Assembly (NCBI GenBank): GCA_024761205.1 | Contig: JAMASS010000043.1 | Coordinates: 1 to 39,266 of the forward strand | Source: Limisphaerales bacterium | GTDB taxonomy: Bacteria; Verrucomicrobiota; Verrucomicrobiia; Limisphaerales; AAA164-E04 | Length of the DNA: 39,266 bases | Direction of reading: 5' to 3' | Shown here: in pieces, positions 24,402-32,497 of the stretch | How positions within the stretch are numbered: the first letter of the stretch is position 1 | Layout: every line of letters begins with the position of its first letter | Notes under the pieces: model-generated | Told to the model about the DNA's origin: nothing | The model's database searches: none | What the model saw: only the letters and a program-made list of their open reading frames with translations | Program-made: the position numbers and the translations under genes

Positions 24402-25811
24402 ATGAAGAAGCTGTGGCCTATTTTGTTGTTTTGTCTCTTGTACCCTGCTCTACCCCCTGTTGTCATCGGCGCCGAATCAAAGGACGACAAGGTTTACGTG
24501 ATTCCCATTCGCGACGATATCATGCCACCGGTTTTGTATGTGGTTCGTCGAGGGATCAAAGGTGCGATTGCTGCGGGAGCAACGACAGTCATCATCGACA
24601 TGGAAACGAATGGCGGACGGGTGGACACGACCGAAGAATTGATTGAGATCCTGGATCGCTTCGAGGGAAAGAAAGTGACCTACGTTAACAAGAAAGCGTT
24701 TTCTGCAGGTGCATTTGTTTCGGTGGCTACTGAGGCGATCTATATGGCGCCGGGTGCCGTGATCGGTGCGGCTGCTCCGATATTGATGGTGCCGGGCGGG
24801 ACCGGGGCTGATGCGGTACCGGATACTATGGAGGTCAAGATGACCTCTGGTATCAGCGCCTTGGTTCGGGCGAACGCCGAGCGATACGGGCACAACGTGG
24901 ATGTCATCGAAGCCATGATCGACAAAACCAAAGAACTGAAAATCGATGATGAGGTGCTTTGTGAAAAAGGACAAATCCTGACATTGACGAATACGGAGGC
25001 GGAAAAGAAGTACGGCGCCGATGAAAAGCCGCTGCTTTCTGCCGGAACGGTGGTGACGCTCAATGACTTGGTTGCACAGTTGGGGCTGGAGCATGCAGAA
25101 ATCGTCCGAGTGGAACCAACGGGCACGGAGCAAATTGGGGCATGGATCAACAGAATCAGCCCAATCCTGTTGATGATTGGAATCATCGGCTTGTATATTG
25201 AATTTAAGACACCCGGATTCGGCCTGCCGGGAATCGTTGGATTGGCGGCCTTTGTTATTTATTTTTTTGGTGGCTATATTGCGGGGCTTTCGAGCATTGG
25301 GTGGGGTGCGTTATTTGTTCTGGGTTTGTTGTTATTAGTAATTGAGATACTTCTAATACCAGGGACGATGATTGCTGGCCTAGTTGGCGCACTCATGATG
25401 CTCGGGGCGATTGTTATGGCGCTGGTGGATTGGGAGCCGACCCTGCCTGCCTATACGCTGCCCACACTTGCTCAGTTCACGGATTCGTTTCAGGTGCTGT
25501 CCTTAGCATTGATCGGCGTGGCGATCCTCCTCCTCCTTTTGGGAAAACACTTTCCGAATACAGGGTTCTATAGCCAGATGGTTTCCCAGTCGGCAAGCGG
25601 GGTTGAAACGGAGAATCGGGCGGGGGCGGAGAAGGATTCCCGGTTGGGGTTGCACGGGGTGGTGGTGTCGCCGCTTCGTCCCGGAGGAAAAGCTCACTTT
25701 GGTGATGATGTTTTGGATGTGGTCTCTCAGGGTGAGATGATTGATTCTGGAACAGAGGTCAAAATCATCGATTTTAGCGGGCGCGACGCAGTTGTGGTAA
25801 GTATTTTTTAG
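24402..25811 (+). CDS. NfeD-family membrane-bound ClpP-like serine protease
   Basis: The 469-residue product starts with a signal peptide (MKKLWPILLFCLLYPALPPVVIGAES). A ClpP/crotonase-like domain follows (VYVIPIRDDIMPPVLYVVRRGIKGA...VIIDMETNGGRVDTTEELIEIL) with the nucleophile Ser101 in AFSAGAFVSVA. Several membrane helices come next (about residues 253-380), and the protein ends in a soluble beta-rich NfeD/OB domain containing HGVVVSPLRPGGKAHFGDDVLDVVSQGEMIDSGTEVKIIDF. This is the long NfeD type, usually paired with stomatin/SPFH proteins in membrane quality control. No stomatin gene is adjacent. The gene is monocistronic, with a strong terminator about 210 bp downstream. Confidence 0.9.
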   Translation: MKKLWPILLFCLLYPALPPVVIGAESKDDKVYVIPIRDDIMPPVLYVVRRGIKGAIAAGATTVIIDMETNGGRVDTTEELIEILDRFEGKKVTYVNKKAFSAGAFVSVATEAIYMAPGAVIGAAAPILMVPGGTGADAVPDTMEVKMTSGISALVRANAERYGHNVDVIEAMIDKTKELKIDDEVLCEKGQILTLTNTEAEKKYGADEKPLLSAGTVVTLNDLVAQLGLEHAEIVRVEPTGTEQIGAWINRISPILLMIGIIGLYIEFKTPGFGLPGIVGLAAFVIYFFGGYIAGLSSIGWGALFVLGLLLLVIEILLIPGTMIAGLVGALMMLGAIVMALVDWEPTLPAYTLPTLAQFTDSFQVLSLALIGVAILLLLLGKHFPNTGFYSQMVSQSASGVETENRAGAEKDSRLGLHGVVVSPLRPGGKAHFGDDVLDVVSQGEMIDSGTEVKIIDFSGRDAVVVSIF

Positions 25812-26017
25812 TGATGCTGGGAACTTTCACCGAAGAGGTGGGGATTTCCTGGATACTTCATAGTCATTCGATAGATGTTTCTTCGTGTGCCAAACTTGGA
25901 ATTGTCATCAGTAGCACATTTTTACTTCGCACGCCTTGGGTTCTTGGTGGAAATTGTGGGGTCTTAGAGTGCTCTGGGCTGAGCTTGAATTGATGCCAAA
26001 GGGTCGGCTTTTGGTCG

Positions 26018-26044
26018 CTTGCAAAGTGAATGCGAGTTTTTTTT
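26018..26044 (+). terminator. Intrinsic terminator after nfeD-type gene
   Basis: CTTGCA at 26018-26023 pairs with TGCGAG at 26031-26036 (one T-G pair). Eight T residues follow directly at 26037-26044. It lies upstream of the dnaA control region and would insulate dnaA from read-through. Confidence 0.6.
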
Positions 26045-26056
26045 GTTCATTTTTGC

Positions 26057-26358
26057 TGTGAATAATCTCTTGATAACTCTTTACAGGTTGTCCTAGCCCT
26101 GAGGGCAGAAAATGCCTTACGATACGCTCAGCCAGTTCGGGATTATTCAGTTTTCTTAGGGTTTTTGACGTATTTGGAAATGGCGAGAAATGCTTATTTA
26201 AGTGTGTAACCAGTTGATTTTAAGCCACTTAAGTAAATTGGTTCGAGTAAACATTGTGATGATTGGTGAATGGAATGGAACGGAACATCTCCTGGGATTT
26301 CGGTCCAAGTTGCTGATAATGTGAATGTTACCGATGTGTGAATTAGTGAAGTGAATAA
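26057..26358. promoter_or_regulatory. AT-rich dnaA upstream region with DnaA-box-like sites
   Basis: A TTATTCACA box (consensus TTWTNCACA) lies on the minus strand at 26057-26065. Two 8-of-9 matches lie at 26337-26345 (TAATTCACA) and 26350-26358 (TTATTCACT), the last only 22 bp before the dnaA ATG. The stretch 26040-26380 is clearly more AT-rich than its surroundings. The sites may serve dnaA autoregulation or form part of an origin. No dnaN or other usual origin neighbour is present, so origin function is only a possibility. Confidence 0.4.
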
Positions 26359-26380
26359 AATTTGGAGTAAGTAGAGAGGA

Positions 26381-27757
26381 ATGGGTCAAAAAATGATGAT
26401 GCGGTCTGAGGCAGAAGATTTGTGGATTTCTGTCAAAGAAGTATTGAAATCAATGCTCAACGACGAGATTTATGGTTTGTGGTTTGCTCCCATTCGCCCG
26501 GTTGGGATCAACAATGGAAACAATCTCGTCTTGGAAGTCGCAAACGACTTCTGCGAGCTTTGGATTCGTGACAATTATTCCGGGTTGCTCAAAGATGTGA
26601 TTTTGCAGTGCGCGAAACGTCCGTTGGCCATTGATTTCGTGGTGGCGCCAATTTCAAAGTTGGGACCGGTTGAGAACCGAGAACCCGAGCCGCCGGTTCA
26701 GAGGGCGCATTCGGAAAGTCCGCAGCGCCGGATGACCGCTCAGTTCAATCCCAACTACACCTTCGAGACCTTGGTGGTGGCGAAGAACAATGAGATGGCG
26801 CACAGTGCCGCCGTTGCGGTCGCCCAGTCTCCCGGAAAGGCCTACAATCCGCTTTTTATCTACGGTGGGGTGGGACTCGGTAAAACTCACCTCTTGCATG
26901 CCATCGGTCACTATGTTTCCGAGCATCGTAAACAGGCCAAAGTCACCTATCTCTCCTGCGAGAAGTTCACTAATGAGTTTATCGACGGCTTGCAGAACAA
27001 TCTGCTGGTTCGTTTCCGTAAAAAGTACCGCCAAACCGATGTATTGTTGCTGGACGACGTCCAGTTCCTTTCGGGCAAAGAGCGCATCCAAGAGGAATTT
27101 TTTCATACTTTTAATGCCCTTCACGAAGCTCACAAACAAATCGTGATCACCTGTGACCGGCCGGCCTGTGAGATTGTTAAGCTCGAGCAACGCTTGGTTT
27201 CGCGTTTTGAATGGGGTTTATCGACCGATTTACAGTCGCCGGACGTCGAAACCCGCTTGGCGATTCTGCGGAAGAAGGCAAAATCACTGAAAGTTGAGTT
27301 GCCGAGTGAGATTCTTGAATTCTTGGCCAATCGCATTCGAGCCAATGTTCGTCGCTTGGAGGGTGCCTTGATTCGGGTTACCTCCTACATGTCGCTGACG
27401 GGCCGCGAGCTTTCACTTGGCGTCGTGGAAAACCTTTTGCGCGATGTTTTGCAAGAGGAGGGCAAGGCTGCCGTCACCATTGAGGGGATTCAAAAGCGAG
27501 TGGCCGGACACTTTGATATCCGTCTGGCGGATATGTCGAGCCGCCGTCGCCCCGAGAATATTGCCTTTCCCCGACAGATTGCGATGTTTCTCTCCCGTCA
27601 ACTTACCGCTAATTCGTTGAATAGCATTGGCGACGCTTTCGGTGGACGTGACCACGGGACGGTTTTGCATGCCTGCCGTTTAGTGAAAGACCGGATGGAT
27701 ACCGACCCGAGTATTCGTCAGGTGGTCTCTTATTTGGAGAACCAGCTCCAGCGCTAG
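26381..27757 (+). CDS. dnaA: Chromosomal replication initiator DnaA
   Basis: The 458-residue product has all four DnaA domains. Domain I (residues 8-88) contains LWFAPIRPVGI. A short linker is rich in Pro and Glu. The AAA+ domain III has Walker A GGVGLGKTH (162-170), Walker B DVLLLDDVQFL, and sensor-2 region NVRRLEGALIRV. Domain IV is the helix-turn-helix with the signature GGRDHGTVLHACRLV. It binds DnaA boxes and melts the origin. GAGAGGA abuts ATG 26381 with no spacing, so the ATG cluster at 26393-26399 may be the true start; this would shorten the protein by 4-6 residues. The gene is followed 53 bp later by an ABC ATPase on the same strand, and dnaN is not adjacent. Confidence 0.97.
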   Translation: MGQKMMMRSEAEDLWISVKEVLKSMLNDEIYGLWFAPIRPVGINNGNNLVLEVANDFCELWIRDNYSGLLKDVILQCAKRPLAIDFVVAPISKLGPVENREPEPPVQRAHSESPQRRMTAQFNPNYTFETLVVAKNNEMAHSAAVAVAQSPGKAYNPLFIYGGVGLGKTHLLHAIGHYVSEHRKQAKVTYLSCEKFTNEFIDGLQNNLLVRFRKKYRQTDVLLLDDVQFLSGKERIQEEFFHTFNALHEAHKQIVITCDRPACEIVKLEQRLVSRFEWGLSTDLQSPDVETRLAILRKKAKSLKVELPSEILEFLANRIRANVRRLEGALIRVTSYMSLTGRELSLGVVENLLRDVLQEEGKAAVTIEGIQKRVAGHFDIRLADMSSRRRPENIAFPRQIAMFLSRQLTANSLNSIGDAFGGRDHGTVLHACRLVKDRMDTDPSIRQVVSYLENQLQR

Positions 27758-27810
27758 TCAACATGCTTTCGCTTTGACATCGGGCCTCGGGTGACGAGTA
27801 AAGTCCGTTC

Positions 27811-28788
27811 ATGGCTTTGATAGAAGTCGACCGCCTTTCGAAGACTTACCGAACGTTTAAGAAGTCGCCGGGTTTTTGGGGATCGCTTAAAGGTTTGGTG
27901 CGTCGCCAATATGAGGATTCAAAGGCAGTTGATTCGGTGAGTTTCGCCATTGAGTCTGGCGAATTAGTCGGGTTCCTAGGACCGAATGGAGCGGGCAAGA
28001 CAACAACCCTGAAAATGCTTTCGGGCTTGCTTCACCCGACGAGTGGTGAGGCCCGGGTGATGGGATACACGCCGTGGGAGCGACAGGACGGTTACCGGCG
28101 GCAGTTTGCCTTGCTGCTGGGCCAGAAGAACCAACTTTGGTGGGATTTGCCGGCATTTGAATCGCTCCAGCTCAACGCCAAGATTTACGGGCTCAAGAAA
28201 GAGGATTTCGAAACCACCGTGGATCAACTCACAAGTCTTTTGGAGGTAAAGCCGAAATTGCAGGTGATGGTGCGGGAACTCTCTTTGGGCGAGCGAATGA
28301 AGTTCGAATTGATTGCCTCTTTGCTTCATCATCCAAAGCTGCTTTTGCTGGACGAACCCACGATCGGCCTTGATGTGGTCTCACAGAAAACCGTGCGTGA
28401 GTTTTTGAGTGACTATAACGTTCATCATGGCACCACCATGATGCTGACCAGCCACTACATGGCGGATATTCAAGCTCTGTGTGAGCGGGTGATCATCATT
28501 GATCAGGGGAAGATCACCTTTGAGGGCGAACTCTCTGAGGTGGTCGATCGGTTTGCTGATCACAAGCTCGTGACGATTCAGTGGGAAGGTGCTCTCAATC
28601 GCAAAGCGGCTTGGTTTGCAGAGTTTGGTGAAGTCATAGAGTTAGAAGCGGCCCGGGTTAAACTCAAGGTGCCCCGAGCGCAGGTGATTCCTTCATGCAA
28701 GCAGCTATTGGATCAGGTTCCTGTGTCCGATATTGATATCAAGGAGATGCCAATCGAAGATATTATCAGTGAAGTGTTTCGGCGTTAA
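27811..28788 (+). CDS. ABC transporter ATP-binding protein, ABC-2 export type
   Basis: The 325-residue ATPase has Walker A GPNGAGKT (57-64), the signature LSLGERMKFEL, Walker B LLLLDEPTIGLD, and the H-loop TSHYMADI. A C-terminal DrrA-like extension of about 90 residues contains ITFEGELSEVVDRFADHKLVTIQWEG. The N-terminal FKKSPGFWGSLKGLVRRQYEDSKAV segment is typical of ATPases that pair with ABC-2 permeases of unknown substrate. Such genes normally precede one or two permease genes. Here the next gene is a convergent aminotransferase, so the permease is elsewhere or lost. A TTGACA at 27775-27780 with TAAAGT 19 bp downstream is a possible promoter. The reading frame is intact. Confidence 0.9.
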   Translation: MALIEVDRLSKTYRTFKKSPGFWGSLKGLVRRQYEDSKAVDSVSFAIESGELVGFLGPNGAGKTTTLKMLSGLLHPTSGEARVMGYTPWERQDGYRRQFALLLGQKNQLWWDLPAFESLQLNAKIYGLKKEDFETTVDQLTSLLEVKPKLQVMVRELSLGERMKFELIASLLHHPKLLLLDEPTIGLDVVSQKTVREFLSDYNVHHGTTMMLTSHYMADIQALCERVIIIDQGKITFEGELSEVVDRFADHKLVTIQWEGALNRKAAWFAEFGEVIELEAARVKLKVPRAQVIPSCKQLLDQVPVSDIDIKEMPIEDIISEVFRR

Positions 28789-28857
28789 CATGCCGTCACG
28801 GGCTCTCGGAGACGCCGCACCAGCCAAAGATCGTTTTCGGCGGCTATGAAGCTAAAT

Positions 28858-30072
28858 CTAAATCAGCTGAGACAGACAGCGTTTCAGTGTCGCGCAGTTC
28901 ACTGTCTCGACATGCCGTTTCATTCGCTCCATGGCAATTTCGAGCTTTTCGAAACTGGTAGCGAAGCAACAGCGGATGAAGCCTTCTCCCGGGGTGCCAA
29001 ACACATTTCCCGGAACACAAGCGACCTTTTCGGCCTTGAGGAGGCCGAGGGCAAAATCCCGGGATGATTGACCGGTCGACATGATCGAGGGGAACGCATA
29101 GAACGAACCCCGGGGAAGGTGGCATTCCAATCCCATTTCATTGAACGATCGGACGACGAAATTACGTCTGAGGCAATAGTGATCACGCATTTCGTTGCAG
29201 GCGGGCTCACCGTTGTTCAATGCCTCGATGGCAGCATCCTGGCTCAGGATGCTGGCGCAGAGCATTGAGTACTGGTGAATACGTAGCATGGCCTCAATGA
29301 TCGGGTCCGGTCCGCAAGCGTAGCCGAGGCGATATCCCGTCATGGCAAATGCCTTGGAGAGTCCGTGAAGAAATACGGTGCGTTCCTGCATGCCAGGTAA
29401 GGAGGCGATGGAGATGTGTTCTCTTTCGTAGGTAAGTTCGGCGTAAATTTCGTCGGCGATGACGGTAAGGTCATGTTCACTCGCGATGTTGGCAATCGCT
29501 TGGAGTTGCTCTCGGGTCAGGGTTCCGCCGGTCGGGTTCGTTGGAAAGTTCAGGATAAGAACTTTGCTCTTCGACGTTACTGCGGTTCGGATGGCCTCTG
29601 GTGACAGAGCAAATTGGTCTTGTTGCGTGCAGCTGATGGACCTAGGCACCCCATGCACCATGGCGATGCTTGGATGATAACTGACATAGCTGGGCTCATG
29701 GTACAGCACTTCATCCCCCGGATTGATCAGGGCGCGAAGGGCCAAGTCGAGCGCTTCGCTGACGCCTACAGTGACGAGGATTTGCTTTTCGGGATCGTAG
29801 GAAACTTCGAATTTCCTCGTGATGTAGTTGGCGATGGCTTGGCGCAGCCGAGGCATTCCGAGATTAGAGGTATAGGAGGTTCTTCCGCGTTCGAGCGCAT
29901 AGATGGTCGCCTCGCGGATGTGCCATGGGGTGGCGAAGTCGGGCTCCCCAACGCCTAGGGAGATGACGTCGTCCATGGTCTGGACGATCTCAAAGTAGTC
30001 GCGAATCCCTGATCGAGGAATTTTGGCGATATGCTCGGCGATTAAGTTTGTTGAATCGGGTTGTTCAGACAT
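28858..30072 (-). CDS. PLP-dependent aminotransferase, class I/II
   Basis: The 404-residue product is a fold-type I aminotransferase. SLGVGEPDFATPWHIREA is at the N-terminus and TSYTSNLGMPRLRQAIANY marks the substrate-binding segment. NFPTNPTGG carries the PLP-contacting Asn179, ADEIY contains Asp207, and HGLSKAFAMTGYRLGY contains the Schiff-base Lys240. The C-terminal FIRCCFATSFEKLEIAMERM includes the carboxylate-binding arginine. The sequence is nearest the aspartate/aromatic-type (AspC/PatA-like) aminotransferases; the exact amino donor cannot be read. It lies 73 bp downstream of clpX on the same strand and may be co-transcribed with clpP-clpX or have its own promoter. Length is normal and intact. 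Confidence 0.92.
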   Translation of the reverse strand: MSEQPDSTNLIAEHIAKIPRSGIRDYFEIVQTMDDVISLGVGEPDFATPWHIREATIYALERGRTSYTSNLGMPRLRQAIANYITRKFEVSYDPEKQILVTVGVSEALDLALRALINPGDEVLYHEPSYVSYHPSIAMVHGVPRSISCTQQDQFALSPEAIRTAVTSKSKVLILNFPTNPTGGTLTREQLQAIANIASEHDLTVIADEIYAELTYEREHISIASLPGMQERTVFLHGLSKAFAMTGYRLGYACGPDPIIEAMLRIHQYSMLCASILSQDAAIEALNNGEPACNEMRDHYCLRRNFVVRSFNEMGLECHLPRGSFYAFPSIMSTGQSSRDFALGLLKAEKVACVPGNVFGTPGEGFIRCCFATSFEKLEIAMERMKRHVETVNCATLKRCLSQLI

Positions 30073-30145
30073 GCATCAAATCGAAGGCTTGAACGATGGC
30101 CTCAGGCGTGTGCCTGGTGCCGGAGAGTTGGGCCTATTATCAGGC

Positions 30146-31432
30146 TTACGCTGCCGCTTTGTCGGACTTGAGAAGGAATTCAGGTTCGGCAATTCCGTCA
30201 ACAAATTGGCTGGTCAATTTGATCCTTTTGATGTCTTTACGGCTGGGAACATCATACATGATGTTCAACATCAACCGTTCGAGCATCCCTCGGAGAGCTC
30301 GGGCTCCGGTGCCTTTTTCGATCGCTTTCCTCGCCAAGGCAAGCAGGGCGTCGTCGGTAAATTCCAGTGCGACCCCTTCGTAGGCGAACAGTTTAGTGTA
30401 CTGCTTGACCAGAGAATGCTTCGTGCCTTTGAGGACGGAAATTAACTGCTCTTCGCTGAGCTTCTCGAGGACTGCAAACATTGGGAGCCGGCCGATAAAT
30501 TCGGGGATGAAGCCGTAAGCGATCAGATCCTCCGGTTCCACCTTTTGCAAGGCTTGATAGCCTTCGATGGTGGAAACGTCTTCGGCTTCTTTAGCCGAAC
30601 CAAAGCCCAGAAGTTGATGTCCCAAGCGACGTTGGACGATCTTGTCGAGCCCCGAGAAGGTGCCGCCGCAAATAAAGAGAATGTTGGTGGTATCAATCCG
30701 GACATACTCTTGTTGCGGGTGCTTCCGTCCGCCTTGAGGCGGGACGTTGCACACGGTGCCTTCGATGATTTTTAAAAGCGCCTGTTGGACGCCTTCCCCG
30801 GAAACGTCCCGAGTGATGGAAATGTTGTCGGTGGTTTTGGCGATCTTGTCGATCTCATCAATGTAGATGATGCCCATCTCCGCCCGTTTGACGTTGTAAT
30901 CGGCATTCTGTAGGAGCCGTAAAACGATGTTCTCGACGTCCTCACCAACGTAACCAGCCTCCGTGATCGTTGTGGCGTCGACAATGGCAAAGGGTATATC
31001 TAGGGATTTGGCGAGGGTACTGGCCAAAAGTGTTTTTCCGGAACCGGTCGGTCCCATTATGAGAATATTGCTCTTCTCGATCTGCACGTCATCCCATACG
31101 GGATCATCTCCGGTGGGACGGGCACCGCCGCTCGGTTGCTCGAGCTGCAGGCGTTTATAGTGATTGTGGACGGCGACGGCGAGGGTCTTTTTGGCGTAGT
31201 CTTGTCCGATGCAAAACTCGTCCAAATTATCCTTAATCTCGGAGGGGCGGCGAAGGTTGAGCTTCTCTTGTGATTTTTTGCTGTTGGAACCTAGTTCCTT
31301 ATCAAGAACGCTCTTGCAAACCATCACGCAGCTGTCACAGATATACACCTGTGGGCCAGCGATAAGCTTGCGCACCTCTGCATGCGATTTGCCACAAAAA
31401 CTGCAGAGGGTAAGTTGTTTTGCCCGTGCCAT
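30146..31432 (-). CDS. clpX: ATP-dependent Clp protease ATP-binding subunit ClpX
   Basis: The 428-residue AAA+ unfoldase delivers substrates to ClpP. Its N-terminal zinc-binding domain has C10, C13, C32 and C35 (CSFC and CDSC). The AAA+ core has Walker [12 protein letters not shown], Walker [12 protein letters not shown], an RKH-type loop in [14 protein letters not shown], the sensor and arginine-finger region [11 protein letters not shown], and the C-terminal [24 protein letters not shown]. The gene begins one base after the clpP stop, so the two are certainly co-transcribed and probably translationally coupled. The length is close to the family norm. Confidence 0.97.
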   Translation of the reverse strand: MARAKQLTLCSFCGKSHAEVRKLIAGPQVYICDSCVMVCKSVLDKELGSNSKKSQEKLNLRRPSEIKDNLDEFCIGQDYAKKTLAVAVHNHYKRLQLEQPSGGARPTGDDPVWDDVQIEKSNILIMGPTGSGKTLLASTLAKSLDIPFAIVDATTITEAGYVGEDVENIVLRLLQNADYNVKRAEMGIIYIDEIDKIAKTTDNISITRDVSGEGVQQALLKIIEGTVCNVPPQGGRKHPQQEYVRIDTTNILFICGGTFSGLDKIVQRRLGHQLLGFGSAKEAEDVSTIEGYQALQKVEPEDLIAYGFIPEFIGRLPMFAVLEKLSEEQLISVLKGTKHSLVKQYTKLFAYEGVALEFTDDALLALARKAIEKGTGARALRGMLERLMLNIMYDVPSRKDIKRIKLTSQFVDGIAEPEFLLKSDKAAA

Positions 31433-31433
31433 C

Positions 31434-32078
31434 TTAGGATTCCTTACTGGATGAATCTTCTAATGTCGTGATCTCTTTGCGAGATTTCACCATATCATCG
31501 ACTAATCCATATTCCTTCGCCTCCAAGGCGGTCATGTAATTGTCGCGGTCACAGTCGGCCTCAACTTCGTCGGCAGTTTTGCCGGTGTGGAATGAAATGA
31601 TTTCGTTGAGCCGCTTTTTGAGTCGAATCATGTAATTGACGCGGATTTCGACATCGCTGGCTTGGCCTTCAGCCCCTCCGATGACCTGGTGGATCATGAT
31701 ATTGGCGTTTGGCAGAGCGAAACGTTTGCCTTTGGTGCCGCCGCAAAGGAGCACAGCACCCATGCTGACTGCCTGGCCAATACAGTAAGTGTTCACGTCG
31801 CAGGTCAGAAACTGCATGGTGTCGTAAATAGCGAGCCCGGCCGTCACGTTGCCGCCCGGAGAATTAATATACAGATGAATATCCTTTTTGGGATCAGACA
31901 TCTGCAAAAAAAGCAGCTGGGCAATGATGACATTCGAAACCTGATCATCCACCGGTGTGCCCAAAAACACGATGCGATCTTTGAGGAGCCGTGAGTAGAT
32001 ATCGTAGCCGCGCTCTCCTCGACCGGTTTCTTCAACTACGTAGGGTACGAGATAATTGTTAATGAGTCCGCTCACCAT
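31434..32078 (-). CDS. clpP: ATP-dependent Clp protease proteolytic subunit ClpP
   Basis: The 214-residue serine peptidase assembles into double heptameric rings and degrades substrates fed by ClpX. The catalytic triad is visible: Ser105 in [11 protein letters not shown], His130 in MIHQ, and Asp179 in [25 protein letters not shown] and [21 protein letters not shown] match the core fold. The frame stays open to 32177, but ATG 32078 ([23 protein letters not shown]) fits the family, with a short N-terminal segment before the mature part. The Shine-Dalgarno is weak. The trigger-factor gene that often precedes clpP in other bacteria is absent; the upstream neighbour is the divergent reductase. Confidence 0.97.
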   Translation of the reverse strand: MVSGLINNYLVPYVVEETGRGERGYDIYSRLLKDRIVFLGTPVDDQVSNVIIAQLLFLQMSDPKKDIHLYINSPGGNVTAGLAIYDTMQFLTCDVNTYCIGQAVSMGAVLLCGGTKGKRFALPNANIMIHQVIGGAEGQASDVEIRVNYMIRLKKRLNEIISFHTGKTADEVEADCDRDNYMTALEAKEYGLVDDMVKSRKEITTLEDSSSKES

Positions 32079-32497
32079 TGTTTGGCGAAACGTAGCCAAG
32101 GTCAAACGATGCGTCAAGCACGGCTTCCCTGGCCCGAGAGTATGGGGTGTGATTCGAAAAGAGTGCATTCGGAGCATTGGAAGTCATGAGCGTGGAAAAA
32201 ACGATGAAACATCTTGAGCGTTACCTACAAGTCCAGCAGGACACCTGGCCTCTTGCGGGCCGGCCCGGCAGGAGCGCGCCTGCGTTGTGATGTAATGCTT
32301 AGGAAAGGTCACTTCACTCCCGCTTATTTTGGCCTACTTTTAGGCGGGACTCGACGATAAATCAGATCGAAAACTCGCTATCATTGAGGATAATCTCTTG
32401 TCAATGACTGGGGAATGCGGTTAGCTGGCGCTCTTGGGGCGTCGTGTGCTAGATTGACTGGACGAAGGTCAATTTGTTGCTTCGAGACTTAGAGAGA
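32079..32497. other. Divergent control region between clpP and the siroheme reductase
   Basis: This gene-free stretch must carry promoters in both directions. A GC-rich self-complementary stretch (GCGGGCCGGCCCGGC) lies at about 32257-32271. A TGCTAGATT sequence at about 32449-32457 resembles an extended -10 for the reductase, without a clear -35. No riboswitch or heat-shock (CIRCE) operator was recognised. Confidence 0.3.
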
